A DNA stretch of 64,000 nt from positions 1,984,001 through 2,048,000 of the forward strand of contig NZ_BAABIS010000001.1 of assembly GCF_039542905.1 (NCBI RefSeq), read 5' to 3'. Position numbers and translations under genes: made by a program. Positions 16,166 through 24,514 of this stretch are shown piece after piece (within the stretch, counting starts at the first letter, position 1; each line of letters begins with the position of its first letter). Source of the stretch: Kitasatospora terrestris (GTDB lineage Bacteria; Actinomycetota; Actinomycetes; Streptomycetales; Streptomycetaceae). The notes under the pieces were generated by a model. That model ran no database searches and was not told the DNA's origin. It saw only the letters and a list, made by a program, of their open reading frames with translations.

Positions 16166-17711
16166 GGCCGCCGGGCTCTGCGGTGCCCGTGACCCGCAGC
16201 GGCGCGGCGTCGTGGCCGAGGCGCGCGGCCCAGGCCAGTGCCTCGTCCAGGGTGACGTCCCGGCCGACGAGCCGGGCGGCGGCGAGGGTGCCGGGCACCC
16301 GTCCGCCGTCGATCAGTTCGGCCCACTGCGTCCGGTCGAGCGCGAGGTGGCGCAGGCCGGGCAGGTCGGCGAGGACGCCGAGGTGCGGGACGAGGGCGGC
16401 GGCCAGGTCGAGGGCGTGCAGGTGCGGGACGGCGCGCAGCGGGGCGAGGTCGACCGGGACGGCGGAGCCGAGCGCCAGGGCCGCCAGGTGCGGGTGCCCG
16501 GCGAGCGGGGCGAGGTCGCCGCCGGTCAGGTGGACGCGCAGGTCCTCGACGGGCAGCTCGCGGAGCGGGGCGAGGTCGGTGGTGGAGCACCGGTTGAGGT
16601 GGAGCCGGCGCAGGGCGCGTGCCGCGGTCACGGGGCGCAGGTCCACCGGGGAGGGGGCGTCGTTGAGGTGGACGGCCTGGTGGGTGGGCAGTACCCGGTC
16701 CGGCGTCCGGCCGACCAGCTGCCGGGGGCCGCGGGGGCGCGGCGGCAGGCGCAGGTCGAGGAAGTCGTCGTCGACCTCGTAGGCGCCGACGGCCATCAGC
16801 TCCAGCTGTTCGCCGAGCAGGGCGGTCAGCGACTCGGCGACGTACTCGGGGCCGCCGTCGAAGTCGCGGCCCACCCGGATGACCTGGCCGGGGCGGCCGT
16901 CGCGGGCGGGGGCGAGGTCGACGGCGAGGTAGTTGCCGTCCTCGCCGGTGGCGAACGGGATCCAGCCGGGGTGCCCGCCGCAGCGCCGTACGGTGTCGGC
17001 GGGGTCCGCGTCGAACACCACGGTGCGCCGGCCGAGCTCCCAGCCGAACCAGGCCGGTTCGCGGACCCACCGGTGGGCCTCCGGCAGGCTCGCCACCGGC
17101 ATCCAGCCGTAGGTGTCGAAGAGGTACCGGCCGCCGTCGCCGTCGGCGAGCCGGTAGAGCGCGCGGAGGTCGGCGGGCAGCGTCGCGCCGATCCGGCGCT
17201 CGGTCTCCGCGACGGCGGCCTCGCCGGCCGGTGGCGGCAGCTCGACCGGCTCGTCGAGGAGTTCGGCGCGCTGCCGCACGAAGTCCCGGAGGCGGGCGAC
17301 GGCCTGCTCCGGGTCGCCCGAGGGGGCGGCCGTGCCGCCTTCCTGGGCCGCGCCGGGCTGCGGCGGCCGGCCGTCGGGGTCCAGCACGAGCAGCGCGCCG
17401 CCGTCTCGGCCGGTCAGGGTGGTGAGCGTGGCCTCGCAGACGGTCAGGCGGTACTCGCCGGAGGGCCGGCAGGCGATCTCCAGGCAGACCGCCTGCCAAC
17501 CGCGGGCCCCGCGCACCTCCGCGGCGAGCAGGCGCAGCTCGTCGAAGCTGTTCGGCACGGGCTTCGGGAAGGCCGCGCCGGGCAGGTGGTAGCCGCCGGA
17601 GCAGTCGATGCTGCCCTCGTTCGCGGTGGACGTCAGCACCGCGCCCGTCCACCCCTCGGGTGCGTGCGCCAGGATCTTCGCGGCGAGCCGCCGCGCCCTG
17701 TCCTCCAGCAT
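16128..17711 (-). CDS. SMI1/KNR4 (SUKH)-like protein with C-terminal repeat region
   Basis: 527 aa. ATG at 17711 is chosen because GGAGAGGAA lies just upstream. Residues 1-100 form an alpha/beta module ([36 protein letters not shown]). About 125-290 is the SMI1/KNR4 fold: [71 protein letters not shown]. The C-terminal 170 residues hold leucine-rich-like repeats ([43 protein letters not shown]). SUKH proteins are often immunity proteins or protein-interaction modules, but no toxin is near. The frame is open upstream into an AICAR-transformylase remnant. Confidence 0.75.
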   Translation of the reverse strand: MLEDRARRLAAKILAHAPEGWTGAVLTSTANEGSIDCSGGYHLPGAAFPKPVPNSFDELRLLAAEVRGARGWQAVCLEIACRPSGEYRLTVCEATLTTLTGRDGGALLVLDPDGRPPQPGAAQEGGTAAPSGDPEQAVARLRDFVRQRAELLDEPVELPPPAGEAAVAETERRIGATLPADLRALYRLADGDGGRYLFDTYGWMPVASLPEAHRWVREPAWFGWELGRRTVVFDADPADTVRRCGGHPGWIPFATGEDGNYLAVDLAPARDGRPGQVIRVGRDFDGGPEYVAESLTALLGEQLELMAVGAYEVDDDFLDLRLPPRPRGPRQLVGRTPDRVLPTHQAVHLNDAPSPVDLRPVTAARALRRLHLNRCSTTDLAPLRELPVEDLRVHLTGGDLAPLAGHPHLAALALGSAVPVDLAPLRAVPHLHALDLAAALVPHLGVLADLPGLRHLALDRTQWAELIDGGRVPGTLAAARLVGRDVTLDEALAWAARLGHDAAPLRVTGTAEPGGLSGPRGRSAAGR

Positions 17712-17723
17712 GTCCTCGTTCCT

Positions 17724-17739
17724 CTCCGGTCGACCGGAG
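17724..17739. promoter_or_regulatory. 16-bp perfect palindrome before the SMI1-like gene
   Basis: CTCCGGTCGACCGGAG is a perfect palindrome located 13 nt before the ATG at 17711 and overlapping the Shine-Dalgarno region. It could be an operator or an RNA hairpin that hides the ribosome site. Confidence 0.4.
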
Positions 17740-17749
17740 GTGATCGTCC

Positions 17750-18086
17750 CAGTGGCCGGTGACAGCGGGTCGCTCAGTGCTGGAAGAGGCGCGACGCCGG
17801 TGAGCCGGGCGAGCCAGGCGCGGCGGTCGGCGGCGGTGAGCTCGCCGGCGGGGACGGTGAGGGCGGCGGCGCGGGCGCCGGCGGGTGAGACGTGTGGGAA
17901 GGACGCGGCGGCGGGCCGGCCGAGGGTGCGGGCGGCCTCCCGGAGGAGCTGCCAGGCGTTGAGGGCGTCCAGCAGGTCGATGTACGAGGGTTCGCCGTTC
18001 AGCACCCGGATCGGCATCCGGTCCTCGGCGACCGGGACGGCGTGGGACGCGCGCTGGTGCGGATCGGTGCCGTGGCGCAGCGGCAG
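17750..18086 (-). pseudogene. AICAR transformylase (PurH-like) remnant
   Basis: In the same open frame upstream of the SMI1-like gene. The translation [58 protein letters not shown] is clearly the start of an AICAR formyltransferase domain (normal form LRYGxNPHQ and [17 protein letters not shown]). After HVSPAGA the match fades, with only ALSDPLSP recognisable later, so the ~400-aa enzyme is cut to about 110 residues. It lacks the catalytic part and cannot make FAICAR. No stop codon intervenes before the next gene. Confidence 0.65.
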
Positions 18087-18223
18087 GGTGGTGGACGGGG
18101 ATTCACGGGCCGGGCCTCCTCGGCGGTGGGTCGCTGACGGAGGCGCCCAGGCGGTCGGTGCTCGCGTCGGTGTCACGGCCGTTCCCCGGTGGTGGTCCGC
18201 CTTCGCCAGTCGCGGCCGCGGCC

Positions 18224-18269
18224 GGCGTACAGGGCCGGGCGCCGGCGGCGTACAGGGCCGGGCGCCGGC
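18224..18269. repeat. perfect 23-bp tandem duplication
   Basis: The 23-nt unit at 18224-18246 (starting GGCGTACAGGGCC) is repeated without change at 18247-18269, in the 240-nt gap before the MpaB-type gene. Probably a recent duplication. No protein or promoter role is evident. The rest of the 18178-18415 gap shows nothing else. Confidence 0.85.
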
Positions 18270-18415
18270 GGCGACGGGGAGCCGCGGCGCGGTGCCGGGC
18301 GGTCCGTGGCGGCAGCAGTGGCCGGCTGACGCCCCGTTGACCTGCGCCGCCCCGGCGCCGGTACAGTCGCTGCGGCCGTCCGTCCGGGTCGGCCGCGCGC
18401 AGCCGAGGGGGCGTT

Positions 18416-19321
18416 GTGACGGTCCGGCACCTGGAGCGGATCCGGCAGCTCGATCCGGAGACCGAGTACACCGAGATCTACCGGATCAGCAGCCAGTACG
18501 AGTTCCCGTGGGACACCACGCAGGCGCTCGGCTTCGCGCTGTACCGCACCTACGCGGTGCCGTCGATCGGCCGACTGCTGGCGGAGACCGGCGAGTTCAC
18601 CGCGCGCACCCAGAAGCGGTACGACGACACGGTGCTGATCCTGGAGGCGGTGGTCGAGCACGGCTTCGACTCCGAGCAGGGCCGGGAGGCGGTGCGCCGG
18701 ATGAACCGGATGCACCGCCGGTACGAGATCTCGAACGAGGACTTCGTCTACGTGCTGTCCACCTTCGTGGTGGTGCCCAAGCGCTGGCTGGACGAGTTCG
18801 GCTGGCGCCCGTACTCCCCCGTCGAGGTGAGGGCCTCGGTCAACTACTACCGGGAGCTCGGGCGCCGGATGGGCCTGCGCGACGTCCCGGAGACGTACCA
18901 GGAGTTCGAGCGGTTGCTGGACGGCTACGAGCGGGCCCACTTCGCCTTCGACCGGGGCGGGCGGGACGTCTCGGACGCCACCCTGGACCTGACCGCGAGC
19001 TGGTACCCGCGGCCGCTCGGCGCGGCGATGCGGTACGCCTCGCTGTGCCTGCTGGACGACCCGCTGCGGGAGGCGTTCGGCTACCCGCGCCCGCCCGCGG
19101 CGCTGCGCCTCGCGGTGCGCGCGGGGATGCGGCTGCGCGGGCGGTTCGTGCGGCTGCTGCCGCCGCGCCGCCGGCCCAGCCTGGCCCGGGACGGGCGGCA
19201 GGTGCGCGGCTACCCGAACGGCTACGAGATCAGTGAGCTGGGCACCTTCGAGGACGGCCGTCCGGGTGGCTGTCCGTTCCCGCACGCGAAGGCCGACACC
19301 CCTCCGGGCACGCACTCTTGA
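18416..19321 (+). CDS. MpaB/DUF2236-type oxygenase family protein
   Basis: 301 aa. GTG at 18416 follows GAGGGGGCGTT. Features of DUF2236 (latex-clearing protein / MpaB-type, haem-b dependent oxygenases): [70 protein letters not shown] (His and Arg/Lys region near haem) and [30 protein letters not shown]. Helical protein; the substrate is unknown. The C-terminus ends with a Cys-Pro pair (GGCPFPHAK). Cytosolic or membrane-associated, probably monocistronic. Confidence 0.8.
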   Translation: MTVRHLERIRQLDPETEYTEIYRISSQYEFPWDTTQALGFALYRTYAVPSIGRLLAETGEFTARTQKRYDDTVLILEAVVEHGFDSEQGREAVRRMNRMHRRYEISNEDFVYVLSTFVVVPKRWLDEFGWRPYSPVEVRASVNYYRELGRRMGLRDVPETYQEFERLLDGYERAHFAFDRGGRDVSDATLDLTASWYPRPLGAAMRYASLCLLDDPLREAFGYPRPPAALRLAVRAGMRLRGRFVRLLPPRRRPSLARDGRQVRGYPNGYEISELGTFEDGRPGGCPFPHAKADTPPGTHS

Positions 19322-19369
19322 CGATCCGTCGCGCTTGTCCAAGCCTGGTCGGGCGCGACGCGGATCCGA

Positions 19370-20128
19370 GTGGAGGCGGTGGCGGTGGCCGAGCAGCAGC
19401 TGTCCGAGGAGCACGGCGGCGACGAGCCCGCGCCACCGGCCGGGACGATCGGCGCCCGGCCGGACCGCACCGCCCCGGCCCTCCCCGACCGGGAGCCGCT
19501 GGTCGACGTGGAGACCGGGCGGCGCCGGCCCTGGTCAGCGCCGGCCGCCGACGTGGACCGGCCGGCCCGCGGCCTGCGGGCGCCCGGGGTGCGGCCGGGC
19601 GACCGGGTCGCCGTCCGGGCGGCGAACTGCCCGGTGGAGGTGATGAAGCCGGTCCGGACCGAGCTGCGCGTGCCGGAGGCGGCGATCGCGTACGGGATGA
19701 CCGGGACGGCGCCGGTGTCCACCGTGACCAGGCGCGACGACGACCTGGCGGTGATGCGCTCCGACGGCTGCCCGGCGGTGGTCGGCCGGATCAAGGACGT
19801 GATCATCCGCCGCGGCGCGAACGTCCACCCGCGGGAGGTCGAGGAGTTCCTGCCCACCCACCCGGCGACCGCGGACGGGCCGGTCGTCGGGGTGCCGGAC
19901 GAACGCCCCGGCGAGGAGGTCCGCGCCTTCGCGGTGCTCCGCGACCCGGCCGCCGCACCGGCCGCCGCACCGGGCGTCGCGGAGTCGGCCGCGTTCTGCC
20001 GGGGCCGGCCGGCGCACTGCGAGACGCCCCGGCACCTGCGGGTGGTGCCGGGCTTCCCGCCGACGGCCGGCGGCAAGGTCCGCGGGGCCGAGCTGCGGGA
20101 CCCGGCCGCCCGGGCGCTCGCCCGGTGA
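19370..20128 (+). pseudogene. AMP-dependent acyl-CoA synthetase with internal deletions
   Basis: Open frame of 252 codons where about 540 are expected. Recognisable pieces in order are the N-terminal VDVETGRRRPWS..RPARGLRAPGVRPGDRVAV, a motif GMTGTAPVSTVTRRDDD (normally GMTETSPVS), the hinge DLAVMRSDGCPAVVGRIKDVIIRRGANVHPREVEEFLPTHP and the C-terminal GVPDERPGEEVRAFAV. The P-loop, most of the adenylation core and the substrate pocket are missing. Deletions kept the frame. The product cannot be a working ligase; a residual role is not excluded. Confidence 0.65.
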
Positions 20129-20185
20129 CCGGGGCGGCCGCACGGGTGTTCGCCCGCCCCCGGGACGGTCCTCTACTCTGGTCAC

Positions 20186-20260
20186 GTGCTCATACTCGTC
20201 AGCCGTCGCCACGTGGACCTGCTCCGCGTCACGAGCATGTCCTGTCGACGCTCCGGCTGA
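20186..20260 (+). CDS. putative leader peptide (RRHVDLxRV family)
   Basis: 24 codons, translation VLILVSRRHVDLLRVTSMSCRRSG. The core SRRHVDLLRVTSMSC matches the small actinobacterial leader-peptide family with a Cys near the end, often found before sulfur and cysteine genes. A TACTCT box at 20174-20179 puts the transcript start at or near the GTG, so the mRNA may be leaderless. It lies about 150 nt upstream of the oxygenase gene, with stable hairpins between. Probably senses translation (Cys or Arg supply) in cis. Confidence 0.6.
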   Translation: MLILVSRRHVDLLRVTSMSCRRSG

Positions 20261-20355
20261 CCTCGTTCCTCCCCTTCCCCGCCCCTCTCCTGTGGGCACA
20301 CACCCTGCTTCCGGCTCCGCCCGACCGCCCGACCCGGCGGCGGCTGCGGCAGCGA

Positions 20356-20383
20356 CCCCGGCGACCGCCGGGCTCCGCCGGGG
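20356..20383 (+). promoter_or_regulatory. attenuator-like alternative hairpins
   Basis: CCCCGGCG (20356-20363) pairs with CGCCGGGG (20376-20383), 8 bp. The inner CCGGCG (20358-20363) can instead pair with CGCCGG (20366-20371). The two pairings exclude each other. They lie between the leader peptide and the oxygenase ATG, which has no good Shine-Dalgarno. Confidence 0.4.
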
Positions 20384-20407
20384 CACCGACCTTCGCGGAT
20401 GTCACCC

Positions 20408-21424
20408 ATGACGCAGCAGTCCCGTTCCACCGGCCTCCCCGTGATCGACCTGTCGCTCGCCGACGGCGCCCCCGAGGACCGGACCCGCCTGCACGACGCC
20501 CTGCGGGCCGCCGCCACCGACGTCGGCTTCTTCCAGCTGACCGGCCACGGCGTCACCCGGGCGGAGACCACCGCCCTCACCGACGCGATGCGCGCCTTCT
20601 TCGAGCTCCCCGAGGCCGACCGGCTGGCGGTGAGCAACCTGAACTCACCGCACTTCCGCGGCTACACCCGGACCGGCGACGAGCGCACCGGCGGCAGCCA
20701 GGACTGGCGCGACCAGCTGGACATCGGCGCCGAGCGGCCGCCGCACGTCCCCGGCCCCGGCGAGCCCCCGTACTGGTGGCTGGAGGGCCCCAACCAGTGG
20801 CCCGCGGCGCTGCCCGAGCTGCGCACCGCCGCGCTGAACTGGATCGACCGGCTGAGCGCGGTCGCCGACCGGCTGCTGCACGAGCTGCTGGCCTCGATCG
20901 GCGCCGATCCGGACTTCTACGACGACGCCTTCGCCGGGCACCCGCACCTGCGGCTGAAGCTGGTCCGCTACCCGGGCACCGCGCCGGACGGCGCGGGGCA
21001 GGGCGTGGGCACCCACAAGGACTACGGCTTCATCACCCTGCTGCTGCAGGACACCGTGGGCGGTCTGCAGGTGGCCCGCCCGGACGGCTCGTTCCTGGAC
21101 GTGCCGCCGATGGAGGGCGCCTTCGTGGTCAACCTGGGCGAGCTGCTGGAGGTCGCCACCGACGGCTACCTGAAGGCCACCAGCCACCGGGTGATCAGCC
21201 CGCCCGGGGCCCGCGAGCGCTTCTCGGTGCCGTTCTTCTACAACCCGCGCCTGGACGCGCACATCGAGCCGCTGGACTTCCCGCACGCCCACCACGCGCC
21301 CGGCGCCACCGCCGACCCGGCCAACCCGCTGTACGCCGAGTTCGGCCGCAACGAGCTCAAGGGCTACCTGCGCGCCCACCCCGAGGTGACCCGGCGGCAC
21401 CACGCGGAACTGCTGCCGCTCTGA
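20408..21424 (+). CDS. 2-oxoglutarate/Fe(II) oxygenase, isopenicillin N synthase family
   Basis: 338 aa from ATG 20408 (an in-frame ATG at 20399 is also possible). The N-terminal DIOX_N module reads LPVIDLSLADG, DVGFFQLTGHGV and FFELPEADRLAV. The C-terminal 2OG-FeII_Oxy core has the metal motif GVGTHKDYGFITLLLQD (H-x-D), SHRVISPPGARERFSVPFFYNP with the distal His and the R-x-S 2-oxoglutarate site. It oxidises a small molecule in the cytosol; the family includes antibiotic and hormone enzymes, but the substrate is not evident. Preceded by a leader peptide and hairpins, followed by a strong terminator. Confidence 0.85.
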   Translation: MTQQSRSTGLPVIDLSLADGAPEDRTRLHDALRAAATDVGFFQLTGHGVTRAETTALTDAMRAFFELPEADRLAVSNLNSPHFRGYTRTGDERTGGSQDWRDQLDIGAERPPHVPGPGEPPYWWLEGPNQWPAALPELRTAALNWIDRLSAVADRLLHELLASIGADPDFYDDAFAGHPHLRLKLVRYPGTAPDGAGQGVGTHKDYGFITLLLQDTVGGLQVARPDGSFLDVPPMEGAFVVNLGELLEVATDGYLKATSHRVISPPGARERFSVPFFYNPRLDAHIEPLDFPHAHHAPGATADPANPLYAEFGRNELKGYLRAHPEVTRRHHAELLPL

Positions 21425-21439
21425 CCCGGCCGCCCAGGC

Positions 21440-21475
21440 GGCCGTCCCGGGCGCTCTCCCCGGTCCGGGACGGCC
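21440..21475. terminator. 11-bp stem terminator after the 2OG oxygenase
   Basis: GGCCGTCCCGG (21440-21450) pairs perfectly with CCGGGACGGCC (21465-21475), with a 14-nt loop. A competing 6-bp hairpin (GGCCGC/GCGGCC) sits at 21428-21443. It starts 16 nt after the stop codon. Confidence 0.6.
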
Positions 21476-21505
21476 GGTCTGGGAGTGGACTGCCGCACTG
21501 CGACG

Positions 21506-21528
21506 GTGTCACACTGGCGCTGTCACAG
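21506..21528 (+). promoter_or_regulatory. MerR operator candidate (TGTCACA repeats)
   Basis: Two small palindromes, GTGTCACAC (21506-21514) and CTGTCACAG (21520-21528), give direct TGTCACA repeats spaced one and a third helix turns apart, 54 nt before the MerR start. The 13 nt TGTCACACTGGCG (21507-21519) recur exactly at 28074-28086 in the promoter of the beta-oxidation operon. Confidence 0.5.
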
Positions 21529-21581
21529 CAAGACTGCTGCACCAAGGCTTCACCAAGGTCCGGGCACGGGGAGTTGGGCAT

Positions 21582-22298
21582 TTGAACGAGGCGGCGACCC
21601 GGCTGACCGTCGACGAACTGGCCGCCCGGGCCGGGGTGACCGTGCGGACGCTGCGCTTCTACGCCACCAAGGGCCTGCTCCCCCCGCCCGAGCTCGGCCC
21701 CCGCCGGGTCGGCCTCTACGGCCCCGAGCACCTGGGCCGGCTGGAGCTGATCGAGGAGCTGCAGCGCCAGGGCCTCACCCTCGCCGCGATCGAGCGCTAC
21801 CTGGCCCAGCTCCCGGCCGACATCAACTCCCTCGACCTGGCGATCCACCGCGCCCTGGTCGCCTCCTGGACCCCGGAGAGCGCCGAGGAGGCCACCCGGG
21901 AGCAGCTGGAGCGCCGCACCGGGCGCACGCTGTCCGATGCCGACCTGGACAACCTGGCCGCGATGGGCGCGCTGCACCGCACCGCGGACCCGGACGTCTT
22001 CAAGATCGAGCCGGGGCTGCTGCCGCTCGGAGTCCAGGTGCTGGACGTGCCGATCCCGCTGGAGACCCTGGTCGCGGCCCGCGCGGTGGTGCGGCTGCAC
22101 AGCCAGGCCACCGCGCACGACCTGCACCGGCTGTTCCGCGAGACGGTGTGGAAGCCGTACCGGGAGAGCTCCCCCGCGCCGGAGGAGCTGGAGCGGATGA
22201 AGGCGCTCACCGACCGGATCCAGCCGATGGTGGTGCAGGCCCTGGTGACCGCCTTCCAGCGCTCGCTCGCCGAGGAGCTGGCCGCCCGGCCGGAGTGA
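21582..22298 (+). CDS. MerR-family transcriptional regulator
   Basis: 238 aa from a TTG preceded by GGGAGTTGGGCAT. The winged-helix N-terminus is standard MerR: LTVDELAARAGVTVRTLRFYATKGLLPPPELGPRRVGLYGPEHLGRLELIEELQRQGLTLAAIERYL. The C-terminal 150 residues are helical and lack the Cys of metal sensors, so an organic ligand such as an acyl-CoA is likely. Convergent with the fatty-acid operon, with a 21-nt gap, and sharing a 13-nt upstream motif with it. I infer that it controls itself and that operon. Confidence 0.85.
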   Translation: MNEAATRLTVDELAARAGVTVRTLRFYATKGLLPPPELGPRRVGLYGPEHLGRLELIEELQRQGLTLAAIERYLAQLPADINSLDLAIHRALVASWTPESAEEATREQLERRTGRTLSDADLDNLAAMGALHRTADPDVFKIEPGLLPLGVQVLDVPIPLETLVAARAVVRLHSQATAHDLHRLFRETVWKPYRESSPAPEELERMKALTDRIQPMVVQALVTAFQRSLAEELAARPE

Positions 22299-22319
22299 CC
22301 GGGCGGCCCGCTCCGGGCG

Positions 22320-24494
22320 TCAGTCCCGGAAGGTCGCGCCCTCCTCGGCCATCCGCACCAGCGTCGCCGGCGGCTCGAAGCGCTCGCCGTACGCGGCCGC
22401 CAGCTCCCGGGCGCGGGCGACGAAGCCCGGCAGCCCGCCGTCGTAGCCGTTGATGTACTGGAGCACGCCGCCGGTCCAGGCCGGGAAGCCGATGCCGAGG
22501 ACGGAGCCGACGTTGGCGTCGGCGACCGAGGTGAGGACGTTCTCGTCCAGGCAGCGGACGGAGTCCAGCGCCTCGGCGAAGAGCATCCGCTCCTTCATGT
22601 CCTCGAACGGGATCTCCTTGCCGGGCACCGCGAAGTGCTCGCGCAGGCCCGGCCAGAGCCGGGTGCGGCGGCCGTCCTGGTACTCGTAGAAGCCGGCGCC
22701 GCCGCTGCGGCCGGGACGGTCGAACTCGTCCAGCATCCGGTCCATCACCACCTCGCCGGGGTGGGTCCGCCAGGTGCCGCCGGCCGCCTCGACCGCGAGC
22801 TTCGACTCGTTGCGGATCTTGCGGGGCAGGGTCAGGGTCAGCTCGTCCAGCAGCGAGAGCACCTTGGCCGGGTAGCCGGCCTGGGCGGCCGCCTGCTCGA
22901 CCGAGACCGGGTCGAGGCCCTCGCCGATCATGGCCACGCCCTCGTTGATGAACTGGCCGATCACCCGGGAGGTGAAGAAGCCCCGGGAGTCGTTCACCAC
23001 GATCGGCGTCTTGGCGATCTGCCGGACCAGGTCGAAGGCGCGGGCCAGCGCCTCCCGGCCGGTCTGCGGGCCGACGATGATCTCGACCAGCGGCATCTTG
23101 TCCACCGGCGAGAAGAAGTGCAGGCCGATGAAGTCCGCCGGGCGGTCGACGCCCTCCGCCAGCAGGCCGATCGGCAGCGTGGAGGTGTTGGAGCAGAGCA
23201 GCGCGTCCGGGGCGACCACGCCCTGGACCTCCTGGAACACCTTGTGCTTCAGCTCGGGGTTCTCGAACACCGCCTCGATCACCGCGTCGCAGCCCGCCAG
23301 GTCGGCGGCCTCGGCGGTCGGGGTGATCCGGGCCAGGAACTCCTCGCGGGCCTCCGGGGTCATCCGGCCGCGGGCCACCAGCTTGTCCAGCAGGCCGGCC
23401 GAGTAGGCCTTGCCGCGCTCGGCGGCCTCCGGCGTGACGTCCTTGAGGAACACCTGGATGCCGGCCTTGGCGCAGGAGTGGGCGATGCCGGCGCCCATCA
23501 TGCCGGCGCCGAGCACGGCGACCTTCTGCACCGTCCGGGCCAGGACGTCCTTCGGACGGCCGGCGCCGGAGTTGACCGCCTGCATGTCGAAGAAGAAGGC
23601 CTGGATCATGTTCTTCGAGGTCTGGCCGCAGGCGAGCTCGGTGAAGTAGCGGGCCTCGATCACCATCGCGGTGTCGACGTCCACCTGGGTGGACTCGACC
23701 GCAGCCGCCAGGATGTTGCGCGGCGCCGGGTACGGCGCGCCGGCCAGCTGCTTGCGCAGGTTCGCCGGGAAGGCGGGCAGGTTGGCGGCGAACGCCGGCG
23801 ACGAGGGCGTACCGCCGGGGATCCTGTACCCCTTGACGTCCCAGGGCTGGACGGCCTCCGGGTTGGCGTCCACGAAGGCGCGGGCCTTGGCCAGCATCTC
23901 CTCGCGGTCGGCGGCCAGCTCGTGCACCAGGCCGTTCTCCAGCGCCTGCGCGGGGCGGTACTGGCGGCCTTGCAGCAGCACCTTGAGCAGGGCGTCGGTG
24001 ATGCCCATCAGGCGCACCGTGCGGACCACGCCGCCGCCGCCGGGCAGCAGGCCGAGGGTGACCTCGGGCAGGCCGATCTTCGAGCCGGGGGCGTCCAGCG
24101 CGATCCGGTGGTGGCAGGCGAGGGCGATCTCCAGGCCGCCGCCGAGCGCGGCGCCGTTGATCGCGGCGACCACCGGCCGGCCGAGGGTCTCCAGGGTGCG
24201 CAGCGCGCGCTTGATCCGCATCGAGTTGGCGAACACCTGCTCGGCGTCCTCGGGGCGGGCGGCGGAGATCAGCTTCAGGTCGCCGCCGGCGAAGAAGGTC
24301 TTCTTCGCGGAGGTGATGATCACACCGCGCAGGTTCTCGGTGGCCTTCAGCCGCTCGACCGTCGCCTCCAGGGCGTCGGTGAAGGCGGCGTTCATGGTGT
24401 TCGCGGACTGGGCCGGGTCGTCGAGGACGAGGGTGACCACACCGTCCTGGTCCTGCTCCCAGCGGATGGCGGCTGCGTCGGTCACGTCGGTCAT
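22320..24494 (-). CDS. fadB: fatty-acid oxidation complex: enoyl-CoA hydratase / 3-hydroxyacyl-CoA dehydrogenase
   Basis: 724 aa. Residues 1-290 are a crotonase fold (FFAGGDLKLISA, INGAALGGGLEIALACHHRIAL, GLPEVTLGLLPGGGGVVR with the catalytic Glu). About 320-500 is the NAD-binding domain (VAVLGAGMMGAGIAHSCAKAGIQV) with catalytic His in GLHFFSPVDKMPLVEII. Two HAD C-terminal domains end at GIGFPAWTGGVLQYI. It hydrates enoyl-CoA and oxidises 3-hydroxyacyl-CoA in beta-oxidation. ATG at 24494 with GGGAGA upstream. Last gene of the four-gene minus-strand operon; the thiolase partner is next door. Confidence 0.93.
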   Translation of the reverse strand: MTDVTDAAAIRWEQDQDGVVTLVLDDPAQSANTMNAAFTDALEATVERLKATENLRGVIITSAKKTFFAGGDLKLISAARPEDAEQVFANSMRIKRALRTLETLGRPVVAAINGAALGGGLEIALACHHRIALDAPGSKIGLPEVTLGLLPGGGGVVRTVRLMGITDALLKVLLQGRQYRPAQALENGLVHELAADREEMLAKARAFVDANPEAVQPWDVKGYRIPGGTPSSPAFAANLPAFPANLRKQLAGAPYPAPRNILAAAVESTQVDVDTAMVIEARYFTELACGQTSKNMIQAFFFDMQAVNSGAGRPKDVLARTVQKVAVLGAGMMGAGIAHSCAKAGIQVFLKDVTPEAAERGKAYSAGLLDKLVARGRMTPEAREEFLARITPTAEAADLAGCDAVIEAVFENPELKHKVFQEVQGVVAPDALLCSNTSTLPIGLLAEGVDRPADFIGLHFFSPVDKMPLVEIIVGPQTGREALARAFDLVRQIAKTPIVVNDSRGFFTSRVIGQFINEGVAMIGEGLDPVSVEQAAAQAGYPAKVLSLLDELTLTLPRKIRNESKLAVEAAGGTWRTHPGEVVMDRMLDEFDRPGRSGGAGFYEYQDGRRTRLWPGLREHFAVPGKEIPFEDMKERMLFAEALDSVRCLDENVLTSVADANVGSVLGIGFPAWTGGVLQYINGYDGGLPGFVARARELAAAYGERFEPPATLVRMAEEGATFRD

Positions 24495-24514
24495 GGTGGT
24501 AGGTCTCCCGGGTC

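Noticed and set aside
20236..20410. Extra coding region between leader peptide and oxygenase
   Set aside because: No start with ribosome site; the GC hairpins explain the conserved-looking sequence better.
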